NCBI RefSeq assembly: GCF_021568775.1
Contig: NZ_JAKGSG010000029.1
Location: 124,001 to 188,000 of the forward strand
Origin: Antribacter soli
GTDB taxonomy: Bacteria; Actinomycetota; Actinomycetes; Actinomycetales; Cellulomonadaceae
Direction of reading: 5' to 3'
DNA: 64,000 nt
The position numbers and the translations under genes were made by a program. The notes under the pieces were generated by a model. It was not told the origin of the DNA. It made no database searches and saw nothing but the letters and a program-made list of their open reading frames with translations. Of the stretch, positions 1-9,164 are shown one piece after another. Each line of letters starts with the position of its first letter. Position 1 is the first letter of the stretch.

Positions 1-14
1 CCGGGCCACCTCCG

Positions 15-34
15 TCAGCGAACCGGTTCGCTGA
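15..34. promoter_or_regulatory. LacI-family operator, copy 1
   Basis: A perfect 20-base palindrome, TCAGCGAACCGGTTCGCTGA. Its 16-base core recurs exactly at 65-80, 48 bases away centre to centre, and a degenerate copy lies in front of the LacI gene that ends at 134. The central AACCGGTT is typical of LacI-family sites. The target is probably a gene that begins left of the window and is read leftwards, because the regulator itself is read that way. The palindrome is seen; the assignment is inferred. Confidence 0.8.
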
Positions 35-63
35 TAGTGGCAGCACGCACCGTCCCGCGTCAA

Positions 64-81
64 CAGCGAACCGGTTCGCTG
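64..81. promoter_or_regulatory. LacI-family operator, copy 2
   Basis: An 18-base palindrome, CAGCGAACCGGTTCGCTG, sharing its 16-base core with the site at 15-34. Two near-identical palindromes 48 bases apart suit cooperative binding or DNA looping by a LacI tetramer or paired dimers. The stretch from 1 to 133 has no gene I can support and looks like the promoter region of a neighbouring gene outside the window. Confidence 0.8.
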
Positions 82-133
82 ATCGCCCGGGGCGAGTATC
101 GAACGGCCCGGAAGCCGCCAGATCAGGCGGATA

Positions 134-1141
134 TCAGGCGGGAGGGGCGACGCTGTCGCGCCGCTCGAGGTGCGGGGCGACCAGACGCGCCACCGGCACC
201 TCGTCGGGTGCGTCGATCCGTCGCACGAGCAGCTCGACCGCCGTGTGCACGACAGCCTCGGGCTCGGACTCCACCGAGGTGAAGGGCAGGGCATACAGGC
301 GAGCGAGCTCGGCCGAGTGTAGCGACACGACGCTCCGGTCGGCAGGAACGCGCAGCCCGACGTCGTGCAGCGCGAACGGGAGCATCGCGACCGCTGCGTC
401 GTTGTGCACCAGCAAGGCCCCGGGAGCCTCGCGGCGGAGCAGCTCCTCGCCCAGCGCCGAGCGGACCTGCTCGGGCCCGACGGCGCACGGGACCTCCTCC
501 AGGGTCATCCCGCGCCCGGACGCCTGCTCTCTGGCGGCAGCGGCGAAGCGGATCGCGTAGGTGCTCCCGGCCGCGTACAGGTCGTCCGGCCAGCGCACGA
601 ACGTGGCCCGTCGGTGACCCACCTCGGCCAGGTGGTCGACGAGCAGCCTCGCCCCTGCGGCGAAGTCCAGGTCGACCGCATCGATCCCGCGCGTGTCCTG
701 CGGCATGCCGATGAGGACGGCGGGAAAGCCCGACGCCGCGATCGGCTCCATGCGGGGGTCGTCCTCGACGACGTTCAGGAGCACGAGCCCGTCCACCCGC
801 CTGCCGGCGATCGCACTACGGACCGCGGCCTCGCCGTCGGCCTCGGTCAGCAGCATCACGGAGTAGCCGCTCTCGCGTGCCGCGTCGGACAGCGCGACGA
901 GATAGGTGGCCAGCGCGGGGCTGAACTCCGCCTCGTGGAAGCGGACGACCACGCCCAGCGTCATCGTCCGCGCGGTCGCCAGCGCCCTGGCCCCGGCATT
1001 GACCGAGAAGCTGAGCTTGGCGATGGCCGCCTCGACGCGGCCGCGAGTCTCGGGCAGGACGAGCTTGCGGCCGTTCAGCACGGCGGAGACGGTGCTCCGG
1101 GACACGCCCGCCTCGCGGGCCACGTCGCCGATCGTCGCCAC
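134..1141 (-). CDS. LacI-family transcriptional regulator
   Basis: A sugar-responsive DNA-binding repressor of 335 residues. The N-terminus carries the LacI helix-turn-helix (IGDVAREAGVSRSTVS at about residues 3-18), followed by a periplasmic-binding-protein-like effector domain. I chose the GTG at 1141 because AGGAG lies five bases upstream; the GTG at 1147 is an alternative, and the much longer open frame adds an arginine/proline-rich stretch unlike the family. Perfect palindromes at 15-34 and 64-81 lie beyond its 3' end and an imperfect copy at 1178-1193 lies just upstream, so it probably represses itself and a gene left of the window. The ligand cannot be read from the sequence. Confidence 0.9.
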   Translation of the reverse strand: MATIGDVAREAGVSRSTVSAVLNGRKLVLPETRGRVEAAIAKLSFSVNAGARALATARTMTLGVVVRFHEAEFSPALATYLVALSDAARESGYSVMLLTEADGEAAVRSAIAGRRVDGLVLLNVVEDDPRMEPIAASGFPAVLIGMPQDTRGIDAVDLDFAAGARLLVDHLAEVGHRRATFVRWPDDLYAAGSTYAIRFAAAAREQASGRGMTLEEVPCAVGPEQVRSALGEELLRREAPGALLVHNDAAVAMLPFALHDVGLRVPADRSVVSLHSAELARLYALPFTSVESEPEAVVHTAVELLVRRIDAPDEVPVARLVAPHLERRDSVAPPA

Positions 1142-1177
1142 GGTCACTCCTCTCCGGTACGGCTGTTGCTGCACGTC

Positions 1178-1193
1178 AGCGTACCGGTTCGCC
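1178..1193. promoter_or_regulatory. Imperfect copy of the LacI operator
   Basis: AGCGTACCGGTTCGCC matches the palindromes at 15-34 and 64-81 at 14 of 16 positions. It lies about 37 bases upstream of the LacI start and between that gene and the divergent protease, so it could serve autoregulation. Seen in sequence; function inferred. Confidence 0.6.
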
Positions 1194-1299
1194 ACGCGGG
1201 GGCCGCCCGGCGGCGCCTGCGAGCGCCACCTCGAGCAGGAGACGGCTCCGCCGTCGGCGAACACGGGCACAACGCCGCCACGCCGGACGCTGCACAGAT

Positions 1300-2268
1300 G
1301 TGGCCTTCGACACTCCACCCGAAGACGGCAGCGAACCGTCGGGCCCCGACGCCACAGACGCCGAGGCGCTCGACGCGTACTCGCGCGCCGTCGTCACCGT
1401 CGCCGAGGCCGTGCTGCCCAGCGTCGCGAGCCTGGCCATCACGACCCGGCGGGGTCAGGGCGCGGGCAGCGCCAGCGTCATCACGCGCGACGGATTCCTG
1501 CTCACCTCAGCGCACGTCGTCGCCGGCGCCGAGACGGCCGAGGCCGCGTTCACCGACGGGACGCGCATGCGAGCCGACGTCGTCGGCCGCGACCTGCTCT
1601 CCGACCTCGCCGTGCTGCACGCCCGGGGCGATGTGCCCGCGCCCGTGCCGCTCGGGGACGCCGCGCGGCTGCGCGTGGGCCAGCTCGTCGTCGCGCTCGG
1701 CAACCCGCTCGGCCTCGCCGGCAGCGTCACGGCGGGCATCGTCTCGGCGTTGGGCCGTTCGCTGCCCACCCGCAACGGTCGCGTGATCGACGAGGTCATC
1801 CAGACCGACGCGGCCCTCAACCCAGGCAACAGCGGTGGCGTCCTGGCCGACAGCACCGGGCACATGGTCGGCGTGAACACCGCCGTGGCCGGCATCGGCG
1901 TCGGCCTGGCCGTGCCGATCAACACGACCACGATCGAGATCGTGACGACCCTCATGTCCACGGGCCGCGTGCGGCGCGCGTGGCTCGGCATCGCCGGGAC
2001 CCAGGCACCGCTGCCGCCCCGGCTCGCCTCGCGTCTCGGCTCCCCCACGGGCCTGCAGATCGCGGAGGTGACGCCAGGCAGCCCGGCGGCGGACGCCGGG
2101 CTGCTCCGGGGCGACATCGTCGTCGAGCTCGACGGCGAGCCGGTGGTCACCGTGACCGCGGTGCAGAAAGCCATGGTCGAGGGCGCGATCGACCGCCGCA
2201 TCGAGGTCACCGTCTGGCGCCATGGCGCGCTCGTCGACGTCATCACGTACCCGCGCGAGCTCGCCTGA
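1300..2268 (+). CDS. Trypsin-like serine protease with PDZ domain (HtrA/DegP family)
   Basis: A 322-residue chymotrypsin-fold protease with one PDZ domain. The triad is readable: H72 (TSAHVV), D102 (SDLAVL) and S178 (NPGNSGG); the PDZ domain spans about 235-318. HtrA proteins normally sit in the envelope and degrade or refold damaged proteins, yet this one has no signal peptide or membrane anchor, being acidic and alanine-rich before the protease domain, so as annotated it would be cytoplasmic. The start is a GTG with no obvious ribosome-binding site; no in-frame upstream extension with an anchor is visible. It diverges from the LacI gene. Confidence 0.9.
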   Translation: MAFDTPPEDGSEPSGPDATDAEALDAYSRAVVTVAEAVLPSVASLAITTRRGQGAGSASVITRDGFLLTSAHVVAGAETAEAAFTDGTRMRADVVGRDLLSDLAVLHARGDVPAPVPLGDAARLRVGQLVVALGNPLGLAGSVTAGIVSALGRSLPTRNGRVIDEVIQTDAALNPGNSGGVLADSTGHMVGVNTAVAGIGVGLAVPINTTTIEIVTTLMSTGRVRRAWLGIAGTQAPLPPRLASRLGSPTGLQIAEVTPGSPAADAGLLRGDIVVELDGEPVVTVTAVQKAMVEGAIDRRIEVTVWRHGALVDVITYPRELA

Positions 2269-2350
2269 CGCCCCCGCTCCCGCCGGCTCGACCGCTGCGC
2301 CCACACTGGCGCGGCGGTCGTGAGCGGCGGATCGCGGTTGTGCGCTGGTG

Positions 2351-2974
2351 TCAGACCATCTCGGGCACGTGAAGGTGCGCGAACGCGATCTCCATCTCCT
2401 CGACGTCGGCCTTGGCGCCGAGCTCGCGGACGACGCCGGTGCGGATGCGGGTAGCGGCGTCACGGCTGCCCTCGACGGCTTCGCGGGTCTCGAAAGCGGC
2501 CGTGCCGACGACCCGGCCGGCCTCGCGGTCGACCATCAGGCTGGAGCTGCAGAATCCGTCGAGCTCCTGGATCTTCGGCAGGACGACCATCCGGTAGGTG
2601 TCGATGGCGTGATCGACCATGCTCGGGTCGCCGCTCAGCCAGGTGAGGCGCGCCCAGGCGCCCTCCGGCGCGGCGTGATCGCGGTGGACCACGGCGACCT
2701 CCCACTGGTGGACGTCGCTGCCGCTGGTGCTACCCAGAGCCTGCTCTGCGCGGTCGCGCAGCGGTCGCACGGCGTCGGCGCTCGCCAGCATCGCGTCCTC
2801 GGACCGCCACGACGTCGTGGCGATGCAGCGGCCGGTCTGCCGGTCGACCAGCAACGACATCCCGGCACAGCCGTCCATCGCGCTGACCGCCGGGTAGATC
2901 TCCTCACGAACGAGCCGCAGGCCGTCGTCGATCCTGGCGGGATCTCCTCGGACCTCGGATGTGCGTACGAACAT
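2351..2974 (-). CDS. Tandem ABM-fold protein (antibiotic biosynthesis monooxygenase-like)
   Basis: A 207-residue soluble protein with two related halves, about 1-100 and 105-207. Each has a segment like MDGCAGMSLLVDRQTGR or LDGFCSSSLMVDREAGR followed by a strand and helix, the pattern of the dimeric alpha+beta barrel ABM domain. Single-domain members act as quinol monooxygenases or heme-degrading enzymes, but many are uncharacterised, and I see no residue that fixes a reaction here. The internal duplication would make the dimeric barrel within one chain. It is convergent with the protease gene. Confidence 0.65.
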   Translation of the reverse strand: MFVRTSEVRGDPARIDDGLRLVREEIYPAVSAMDGCAGMSLLVDRQTGRCIATTSWRSEDAMLASADAVRPLRDRAEQALGSTSGSDVHQWEVAVVHRDHAAPEGAWARLTWLSGDPSMVDHAIDTYRMVVLPKIQELDGFCSSSLMVDREAGRVVGTAAFETREAVEGSRDAATRIRTGVVRELGAKADVEEMEIAFAHLHVPEMV

Positions 2975-3122
2975 GACGTGCTCCCTGTGCTCGGGGCAGC
3001 GGCCGGACGGCGCTGCCGTCCCTACTCACGTTCCGCCGCCCGGTGACCGAGTGCAACTGGAGCGACGTGTGGCCACGTGACCACTGCCACCGGGCCCCGT
3101 CGCAGACGCCTATGGTTCTCGC

Positions 3123-3791
3123 GTGCGAGTGCTGCTGGTGGATGACGACGAGCCGGTCGCGACGTCGTTGAGGCGCGGGCTGATCCGGTACGGGTACCAG
3201 GTCGAGTGGGTGACAACCGGTGCCGAGGCGCTGCAGGCAGATCCGGTCGACCTCGTGCTGCTGGATCTGGGGTTGCCGGACACCGACGGGCTGGATGTAT
3301 GCCGGTCGTTGCGGGCGCGGGGCGACGTGCCCATCATCGTCATCAGCGCGCGCAGCGACGAGGTCGACCGCGTGGCGGGCCTGGAGCTCGGCGCCGACGA
3401 CTACGTCTCCAAGCCGTTCGGGGTGCGCGAGGTGATCGCCCGGATCAGAGCGGTGATGCGGCGTGTGAGTCCCGGGCAGGGGCCGGCTGACGCGGGGCGC
3501 CACGGCAGGGTCACGATCGACCGGAGAGCGGCGCGGGTGTTCCTCGACGAGATCGAGGTGCACCTGGCCCGGAAGGAGTACGAGCTCCTCGCCTTCCTGA
3601 CCGAGGAGCCGGGTGCTCTCATGACCCGGGAACAGATCATGGAGACGGTCTGGGACGCGAACTGGTTCGGTCCCACGAAGACCCTCGACGTTCACGTCTC
3701 CGCGCTGCGGCGGAAGTTCGCGGGCGCCCTGACCATCGAGGCGGTGCGGGGCGTCGGCTTCCGTCTGGTCGTCGATGCGGCCGCGTCATGA
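3123..3791 (+). CDS. OmpR-family two-component response regulator
   Basis: A 222-residue regulator: receiver domain about 1-115 with acidic pocket D7-D9, phospho-acceptor D48, the conserved S75 and K97, and a C-terminal winged helix (about 125-220) with the family's ALRRKF recognition segment. It overlaps the downstream histidine kinase by four bases (ATGA), so the two are co-translated and almost certainly partners. The start is GTG (GTGCGAGTG) with no clear Shine-Dalgarno; a leaderless transcript is possible. Confidence 0.93.
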   Translation: MRVLLVDDDEPVATSLRRGLIRYGYQVEWVTTGAEALQADPVDLVLLDLGLPDTDGLDVCRSLRARGDVPIIVISARSDEVDRVAGLELGADDYVSKPFGVREVIARIRAVMRRVSPGQGPADAGRHGRVTIDRRAARVFLDEIEVHLARKEYELLAFLTEEPGALMTREQIMETVWDANWFGPTKTLDVHVSALRRKFAGALTIEAVRGVGFRLVVDAAAS

Positions 3792-5068
3792 TCCGGCGGC
3801 TCACCGTCAGCTACGTGGTCCTCGTCGCGGGGGCGCTCCTGGCCTTCAAGCTGCCGATCTCGGTCACGGTCGGCGCGCACCTGCGGGAGGACACCGAGGC
3901 GACCGTCCAACGAGACGCCACGACGATGGCGCTGTTGCTGGCACACGGAGACGAGGCGGCGCTCGACTCCCTGGCCGAGACGATCCGGGCCTACGAGCTC
4001 CAGACACCTGGCAGCGTGGACGTGCTCCCGTCATGGAGCGGAGGCGCCGCGTCTGACTGGACCGACGCCGCACTGGTCGTGACCGTCCCGGCGCACTCGA
4101 ACGGTGCCGTGCGGATCAGCTACCCGACCAGCGCGCTGGACGAACGGGTCTGGGAGGTCTGGGGGCTGCGGGCCCTGCTGGCCGTCGGGATCCTCGCGGT
4201 GGCGGCGGGACTCGGAGCGGTGGCGGTGCGCCGGCTGACCAGCCCGCTGTCCGAGCTGCAGGCCATGGCCAGCAGGCTGAGCGACGGTGACCTGACGGCC
4301 CGCTGCACCGTCACGGGCCCGACGGAGACGCAGACGCTGGCTCGTGCGCTGAACTCCGGTGCCGAGCGCCTGGAGAGCCTGATCGGGGCCCAGCGCGTGT
4401 TCGTGGCCGACGCCTCCCACCAGCTGCGGACGCCGCTGACCGCGCTCCGGCTGTCGCTGGACAACATCGCCGACGGGGTCGACGACGAGGTGGTCCGGGA
4501 GGACGTCGAACTGGCGACCCGTGAGGTGGTCCGGATGAGCCGTCTGGTCAACGGGCTTCTCGTGCTCGCCGGCGCCGAGGCCCGGACCGGCGGCGCGGAG
4601 CCCGTGCGCCTGGCGCACGAGATCGAGCAGCGGCTCGCTCTCTGGCACCTGGAGGGTGACGAACGCGGTGTCCGTTTCCGGTTGACCGGAGCGTGGGAGG
4701 CGGAGCCGATGGTCCTGGCAGGCCCCGGGCAGGTCGAGCAGATCCTCGACAACCTGCTCTCGAACGCCCTGGCAGTCTCGCGCGAGGGGGCGACGATCAC
4801 GGTCGACGTGCAGGTCGGCGACGACGCCGTCGTGCTCGAGGTGCGCGACGAGGGTCCTGGCATGACGGCCGCAGAGAAGGCACGAGCTTTCGACCGGTTC
4901 TGGCGCGGGCCGGGCCACACCGGCCAGGCCGGCTCAGGACTCGGCCTGGCGATCGTGAGGCAGCTGGTCACCGACGCCGGCGGGAGCGTCGCTCTCGACG
5001 ACGCCCCCACCGGGGGTCTGACCGTGAGGATCAGCTGGCAGCCGGCAGCAGTGAGGAGTGGTGGTTGA
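3788..5068 (+). CDS. Membrane sensor histidine kinase, partner of the preceding regulator
   Basis: A 426-residue kinase. Transmembrane segments at about 7-23 and 126-147 enclose a sensor domain of roughly 100 residues; then HAMP (about 148-200), the dimerisation helix with phospho-acceptor H211 (DASHQLRTPL), and an ATPase domain with N box (LDNLLSNAL), G1 (DEGPGM) and G2 (GSGLGLAIV) motifs. The overlap with the regulator gene shows they form one operon. The last 38 bases overlap the convergent gene ending at 5031. The signal is unknown. Confidence 0.93.
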   Translation: MIRRLTVSYVVLVAGALLAFKLPISVTVGAHLREDTEATVQRDATTMALLLAHGDEAALDSLAETIRAYELQTPGSVDVLPSWSGGAASDWTDAALVVTVPAHSNGAVRISYPTSALDERVWEVWGLRALLAVGILAVAAGLGAVAVRRLTSPLSELQAMASRLSDGDLTARCTVTGPTETQTLARALNSGAERLESLIGAQRVFVADASHQLRTPLTALRLSLDNIADGVDDEVVREDVELATREVVRMSRLVNGLLVLAGAEARTGGAEPVRLAHEIEQRLALWHLEGDERGVRFRLTGAWEAEPMVLAGPGQVEQILDNLLSNALAVSREGATITVDVQVGDDAVVLEVRDEGPGMTAAEKARAFDRFWRGPGHTGQAGSGLGLAIVRQLVTDAGGSVALDDAPTGGLTVRISWQPAAVRSGG

Positions 5069-5555
5069 TGATCAGCCACTTGCCGCCCCGCTTCTCGTAC
5101 ACGAAGGTGTAGCGCGCGTCCGCAAAGGTCTGCGTGCCGTCAGCGGCCGTGAAGGTGAAGCGGTACAGGCCGGTGTCGATCGCGGTCGTCTGGTCGAGCA
5201 CCTCGATGACGGAACGGGTCCGCTCCCCGCTCGGGTTCTTTGCGAGGAAGTGCTCGAAGTAGTCCACGAGCCCGTCGTGGTCCGTACGGATCTCGGGCGA
5301 GAGCGTGGGCAGCAGCACCGCGTCTGGGGCGTAGAGCGCGGCGACCTTCTCGGGGTCACCGGTCTCGACCGCGGCGTTCCACCGGTCGAAGAGCGCGTCG
5401 ATCTGAGCCTCGGTCGGCTTGGCACTGCGGGTGGTCACCTGCGCGTAGCGCGCGGTGTCGACCGGCTGCGATGCGGACGCCGCAGCCGTGCCCACCGCGC
5501 CGAACGCGACGGCGGACAGAGCGGCTGATGCGACGATGACCGAAAGCTTCTTCAT
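5031..5555 (-). CDS. Secreted SgcJ/EcaC-type SnoaL-like protein
   Basis: A 174-residue protein with a Sec signal peptide (KK, hydrophobic core, cleavage near ASASQ at about residue 29) and a SnoaL/DUF4440 cone-fold domain: helix IDALFDRWNAAVETGDPEKVAALYAPDAV, then strands ending in KWLIINHHSS. The family is called SgcJ/EcaC oxidoreductase, but most members have no proven reaction. It is convergent with the histidine kinase gene and overlaps its 3' end by 38 bases, so the two transcripts can base-pair there. Start ATG; GGGAGAAATCC upstream serves as ribosome-binding site. Confidence 0.85.
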   Translation of the reverse strand: MKKLSVIVASAALSAVAFGAVGTAAASASQPVDTARYAQVTTRSAKPTEAQIDALFDRWNAAVETGDPEKVAALYAPDAVLLPTLSPEIRTDHDGLVDYFEHFLAKNPSGERTRSVIEVLDQTTAIDTGLYRFTFTAADGTQTFADARYTFVYEKRGGKWLIINHHSSLLPAAS

Positions 5556-5682
5556 GGATTTCTCCCTGGTCTGGTGGATCCCGGAGCCTTCACTCTCGCA
5601 AGCGGCGGTTTAGCAGACTGCCAGCGCCGATCAAGCCGACAGCACGGACCTCGGAAACGGCGGTGGCCCCCGCCGAGCGTGC

Positions 5683-8334
5683 TCAGCAGCGCGCGTCCGT
5701 CCGCCAGGAACGCCGATGGAGTCCGGACGGTAGGTCCTCCGTGCCACCGGCGGGGTGCTCGAGCACGGCGGCTGCGCCGACCGGAACCCGGACCTCGACC
5801 TCCAGCGCGGATCCTGTGACGCTCCAGGCGATGGAGGCGCGGCCGTACGGGGTCTCGTGGGCAGCCTCGGCCGAGTCGAGTCCGCTCTCGACGCCGGGGC
5901 GGAACCGGATGCCACGCCATCCCGGACCGGCCGGGGCGATGCCGGCGATGGCGCGGTGCATCCAGTCCGCCACGGCTCCGAGGGCGTAGTGGTTGAACGA
6001 GGTCATCTCGCCGGGATTGACCTCGCCGTCGGGCAGCATGCTGTCCCAGCGCTCCCAGATCGTGGTCGCGCCCATGGTCACCGGATACAGCCAGGACGGG
6101 ACCGAGCGCTGCCAGAGAAGCTCGACCGCCAGATCGCGGTGCCCGGTGCGGGTGAGCGCGTCGAGCAGGACGGGTGTGCCGAGGAAACCGGTCGTGAGGT
6201 GGACGTCGGCCTCACGCACGAGCTCGGCCAGGCGCTGCCCGGCGGCGGGCTCCTCCTCGGGGTCGAACAGGCCGAACATGATGGCGATCGCGTAGGCCGC
6301 CTGGGAGTCGGAGGTGAGGCGGCCGGGCCCGGTGCGGTAGCGGCCCCGGAATCCGTTGCGTGCCTGCACCGCCCGCTCGGCCAGCTCGTCCGACTCCGCT
6401 CGGCCCAGCTCGGCCGCGGTCGCGGCGAGCACGGCCGAGGAGTGCGCGTAGTAGGCCGTCGCGACCAGGTGGGGGTCGGTCAGCCCGTTCGCCGGGTCGT
6501 CCGGCGGCGCGGTGGGGTCGAGCCAGTCCCCGAGCTGGTAGCCGGCGTCCCAGACGTGGTCGTCGCCGGCGAGCCGGTGCTCGAGGTCGGTCCAGGCGCG
6601 CGCGCTCGGCCACTGGCGGCGGAGGACCTCGACGTCTCCGAAGTGCTGGAACATCGTCCAGGGGACCAGTGTCGCCGCGTCGCCCCACCCGGCCCCCGGC
6701 CGTGGGGGCGTCCACTGGTCGCCTCCGGGGATGGTGGGGACGTACCAGGGGACCGTACCGTCCGGCAGCTGTTCGGCGGCGACGTCCCGCAGCCAGGAGG
6801 TGAGCACGCCCGAGCAGTCGTAGAGGAAGCTCGCCGTCGGCGCGAACACCTGGATGTCGCCGGTCCAGCCGAGCCGCTCGTCGCGCTGCGGGCAGTCGGT
6901 GGGCAGGTCCACGAAGTTGCCCCGCATGCTCCAGACGACGTTCTCGTGCAGGCGGCTGAGCATCGGGTCGGAGCACGCGAACCAGCCGGTCCGTCGCATG
7001 TCGGTGTGCATCACCCGGGCGATGATCCCGCCGTCGACCGGCCGGTCGCCCCACCCGGTGATCTCGGCGTACCGGAAGCCGTGGATAGTGAAGCGCGGCT
7101 CCCAGGTCTCGGACACCCCACCTCGCAGGACGTACCGATCGGTGGAGGTGGCTCCGCGCAGCGGACGGGTGCACAGCTCCCCCGTCCGGTCCACGACTTC
7201 GGCATGGCGGACCTGGATCGTTTCACCGGCGTGGCCGACGACGGTCAGGCGGATGCGCCCGACGAGGTTCTGACCGAAGTCCAGGATGACGCGGCCGTCG
7301 TCGGTCCGCCGGGCGCCCAGCGGAGCGATCTCCTGGGTGCACCGGACCGGCGGTCCGGACGGGGCGACGATCCTGTCGAAGTCGAAGTCGCGCTTGGCGA
7401 CCGGTGTCCAGTCGACGCCCGTGAAGCCGGCCTCCGACCAGCCCGGAATCTCGTCCCGGGCGTCGTAGGTCTCCCCTTCCAGCAGCCCCGACCACTGGGC
7501 AGGGCTCGGAGCGGCCTGCCATTCGGGGCCGGTCGCGATGACGGTGCGGCTCGCGTCGGCATGCGTCACCTCGAGCTGTGCCACCAGGGCGGTCGTCTCG
7601 CCGTACACGTTGACGTGCCCGCCACCGAACCCCAGCCGGCCGCGAAACCAGCCGTCGGCCAGGTGCGCACCGAGCGCGTTGGGTCCTTCTCGCACCAGGT
7701 CGGTGACGTCGTAGGTGTAGTAGCGGATCCGGTGGCCGTAGCTCGTCCATCCGGGACCGAGCTCGTCGTCCCCGACGCGCACGCCGTTGATCTCGGCCTG
7801 ATAGAGACCGTGCGCGGTGACGTACAGCCGGGCCGACACCGCCGGGGAGTCGAGGTGGAACTCGCTGCGCAGCAGGGCGGGCCTGCGCTGCGACTCCGGA
7901 TCCTCGTCCCAGGCCGGGCCGATGGCGACCGCCTGCCAGTCGGTCGGCTCGAACAACCCGGCCTCCACCCTGGCGGGCGGGCTCCAGGGGCTCGCCTCGC
8001 CGTCGGCGCCCCAGACTCGAACGCGCACGGTGGCGCTCTCGCGCGAGCGAAGTGGTTCGAAGGGCCAGTCGACGAGCACCGACCCGGCGCCGTCCACCGT
8101 CCTGGTCCGCCGTCGGCCGTCGAGCTCCAGCTCCAGCTCGGCGCGGAGCTGGCGCCACCCGTGCGGGGCACGGCTGACGATCCAGCTCATGCGCGGCGCG
8201 TTCTCGCCGATGCCGATCGCCTCGCGGTGGTGTTCGAGCGTCGGGGCGTCGACGACGGCGTGCGTCAAGGGTGCGGTCTCCTGTCGGGGTTGCGGAACCT
8301 GAGTGGTAAGGGCTTGGTCCGGATCGGGGCTCAT
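5683..8334 (-). CDS. Alpha-L-rhamnosidase, GH78
   Basis: An 883-residue glycoside hydrolase that releases terminal alpha-L-rhamnose from rhamnogalacturonan or rhamnosides. The family order is visible: N-terminal beta domains (about 30-330), the concanavalin-like domain, the (alpha/alpha)6 catalytic barrel with DERLGWTGD at 485-493 (acidic catalytic region), and a C-terminal beta domain. There is no signal peptide, so it acts in the cytoplasm on imported oligosaccharides. Its ATG overlaps the permease stop as ATGA, making it the last gene of the binding protein-permease-permease operon and implying that the transporter carries rhamnose-containing substrates. Confidence 0.93.
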   Translation of the reverse strand: MSPDPDQALTTQVPQPRQETAPLTHAVVDAPTLEHHREAIGIGENAPRMSWIVSRAPHGWRQLRAELELELDGRRRTRTVDGAGSVLVDWPFEPLRSRESATVRVRVWGADGEASPWSPPARVEAGLFEPTDWQAVAIGPAWDEDPESQRRPALLRSEFHLDSPAVSARLYVTAHGLYQAEINGVRVGDDELGPGWTSYGHRIRYYTYDVTDLVREGPNALGAHLADGWFRGRLGFGGGHVNVYGETTALVAQLEVTHADASRTVIATGPEWQAAPSPAQWSGLLEGETYDARDEIPGWSEAGFTGVDWTPVAKRDFDFDRIVAPSGPPVRCTQEIAPLGARRTDDGRVILDFGQNLVGRIRLTVVGHAGETIQVRHAEVVDRTGELCTRPLRGATSTDRYVLRGGVSETWEPRFTIHGFRYAEITGWGDRPVDGGIIARVMHTDMRRTGWFACSDPMLSRLHENVVWSMRGNFVDLPTDCPQRDERLGWTGDIQVFAPTASFLYDCSGVLTSWLRDVAAEQLPDGTVPWYVPTIPGGDQWTPPRPGAGWGDAATLVPWTMFQHFGDVEVLRRQWPSARAWTDLEHRLAGDDHVWDAGYQLGDWLDPTAPPDDPANGLTDPHLVATAYYAHSSAVLAATAAELGRAESDELAERAVQARNGFRGRYRTGPGRLTSDSQAAYAIAIMFGLFDPEEEPAAGQRLAELVREADVHLTTGFLGTPVLLDALTRTGHRDLAVELLWQRSVPSWLYPVTMGATTIWERWDSMLPDGEVNPGEMTSFNHYALGAVADWMHRAIAGIAPAGPGWRGIRFRPGVESGLDSAEAAHETPYGRASIAWSVTGSALEVEVRVPVGAAAVLEHPAGGTEDLPSGLHRRSWRTDARC

Positions 8335-9164
8335 CCCTTGACCGATCCGGCGGTCAAGCCCTTCATGACCCTCTGGTTGAGGAACAGGTACAACAGGAGG
8401 GTGCCGATCACGTTGGTGCAGATCGCCGCAAACAGCGGCCCGTAGGCGGTCTGGCCGAACTCACCGGTGAAGCTCAGCAGTCCGGCTTGAACCGTGCGCA
8501 GGTCGTCGCTGATCGTGAAGGTCAGCGCGATGAGCAGGTCGTTCCAGATGAAGAAGAACTGCACGAGCGCGACGGTGAAGACCGCGTTGCGCACCATCGG
8601 GAACCCGACCGACCAGAAGGCCCGGAGCATGCCGGCGCCGTCGAGCGTCGCGGCCTCGAAGACCTCGTGGGGGACCGAACGGAAGTAGGTGGCCATCATG
8701 AACACCGTCAACGGCAACCCGGTCGCGGTGTAGGTGATGATGAGCGGCCACAGCGTCCCTGCGAGCCCGAGCTCGAAATAGGTCGTGAACAGCGGCAACA
8801 GGATCATCTGCCACGGGACCATGATCCCGGCCAGGAACAGCAGCAGCACCGTCTGGCGGCCCTTCCACACCAGCACCTCCAGCGCGAAGGCGGCCGCGAC
8901 GCCGAGCGCGATGATCAACGCCAACGACGGGACGACGGCCAAGAGGCTGTTGCGCACGTAGATCGCGAGGTTGCCCTGCGTCCAGGCCTCGATGTAGTTG
9001 CCGAAGTTCAGCTGCGACGGCAGCGCCCAGCTCGGTTCGGACAAGAACTCGTTCTGGGTCTTGAACGACCCGAGCAGGAGCCAGACCAGCGGGTAGATCT
9101 CGACCACGAGCAGGACCGCGATCGCGACGCGCAACGGCAGTCGCCGGAGGAACCGTGTGGTCAT
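8331..9164 (-). CDS. Sugar ABC transporter permease (MalG-like, CUT1)
   Basis: A 277-residue membrane permease with about six transmembrane helices and the cytoplasmic EAA loop (EAATLDGAGMLRAFWSVGFP, about residues 168-187) that docks to the ATPase. It overlaps the genes on both sides by four bases (ATGA), so the operon is translationally coupled. No ATPase gene is present; CUT1 systems of actinobacteria commonly share an MsiK-type ATPase encoded elsewhere. Confidence 0.93.
   Translation of the reverse strand: MTTRFLRRLPLRVAIAVLLVVEIYPLVWLLLGSFKTQNEFLSEPSWALPSQLNFGNYIEAWTQGNLAIYVRNSLLAVVPSLALIIALGVAAAFALEVLVWKGRQTVLLLFLAGIMVPWQMILLPLFTTYFELGLAGTLWPLIITYTATGLPLTVFMMATYFRSVPHEVFEAATLDGAGMLRAFWSVGFPMVRNAVFTVALVQFFFIWNDLLIALTFTISDDLRTVQAGLLSFTGEFGQTAYGPLFAAICTNVIGTLLLYLFLNQRVMKGLTAGSVKG

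Noticed and set aside
5755-8445. An 896-codon plus-strand open frame opposite the rhamnosidase
   Set aside because: It is antisense to a clear GH78 gene, with arginine/glycine/valine-rich composition and no domain; long shadow frames are expected at this GC content.
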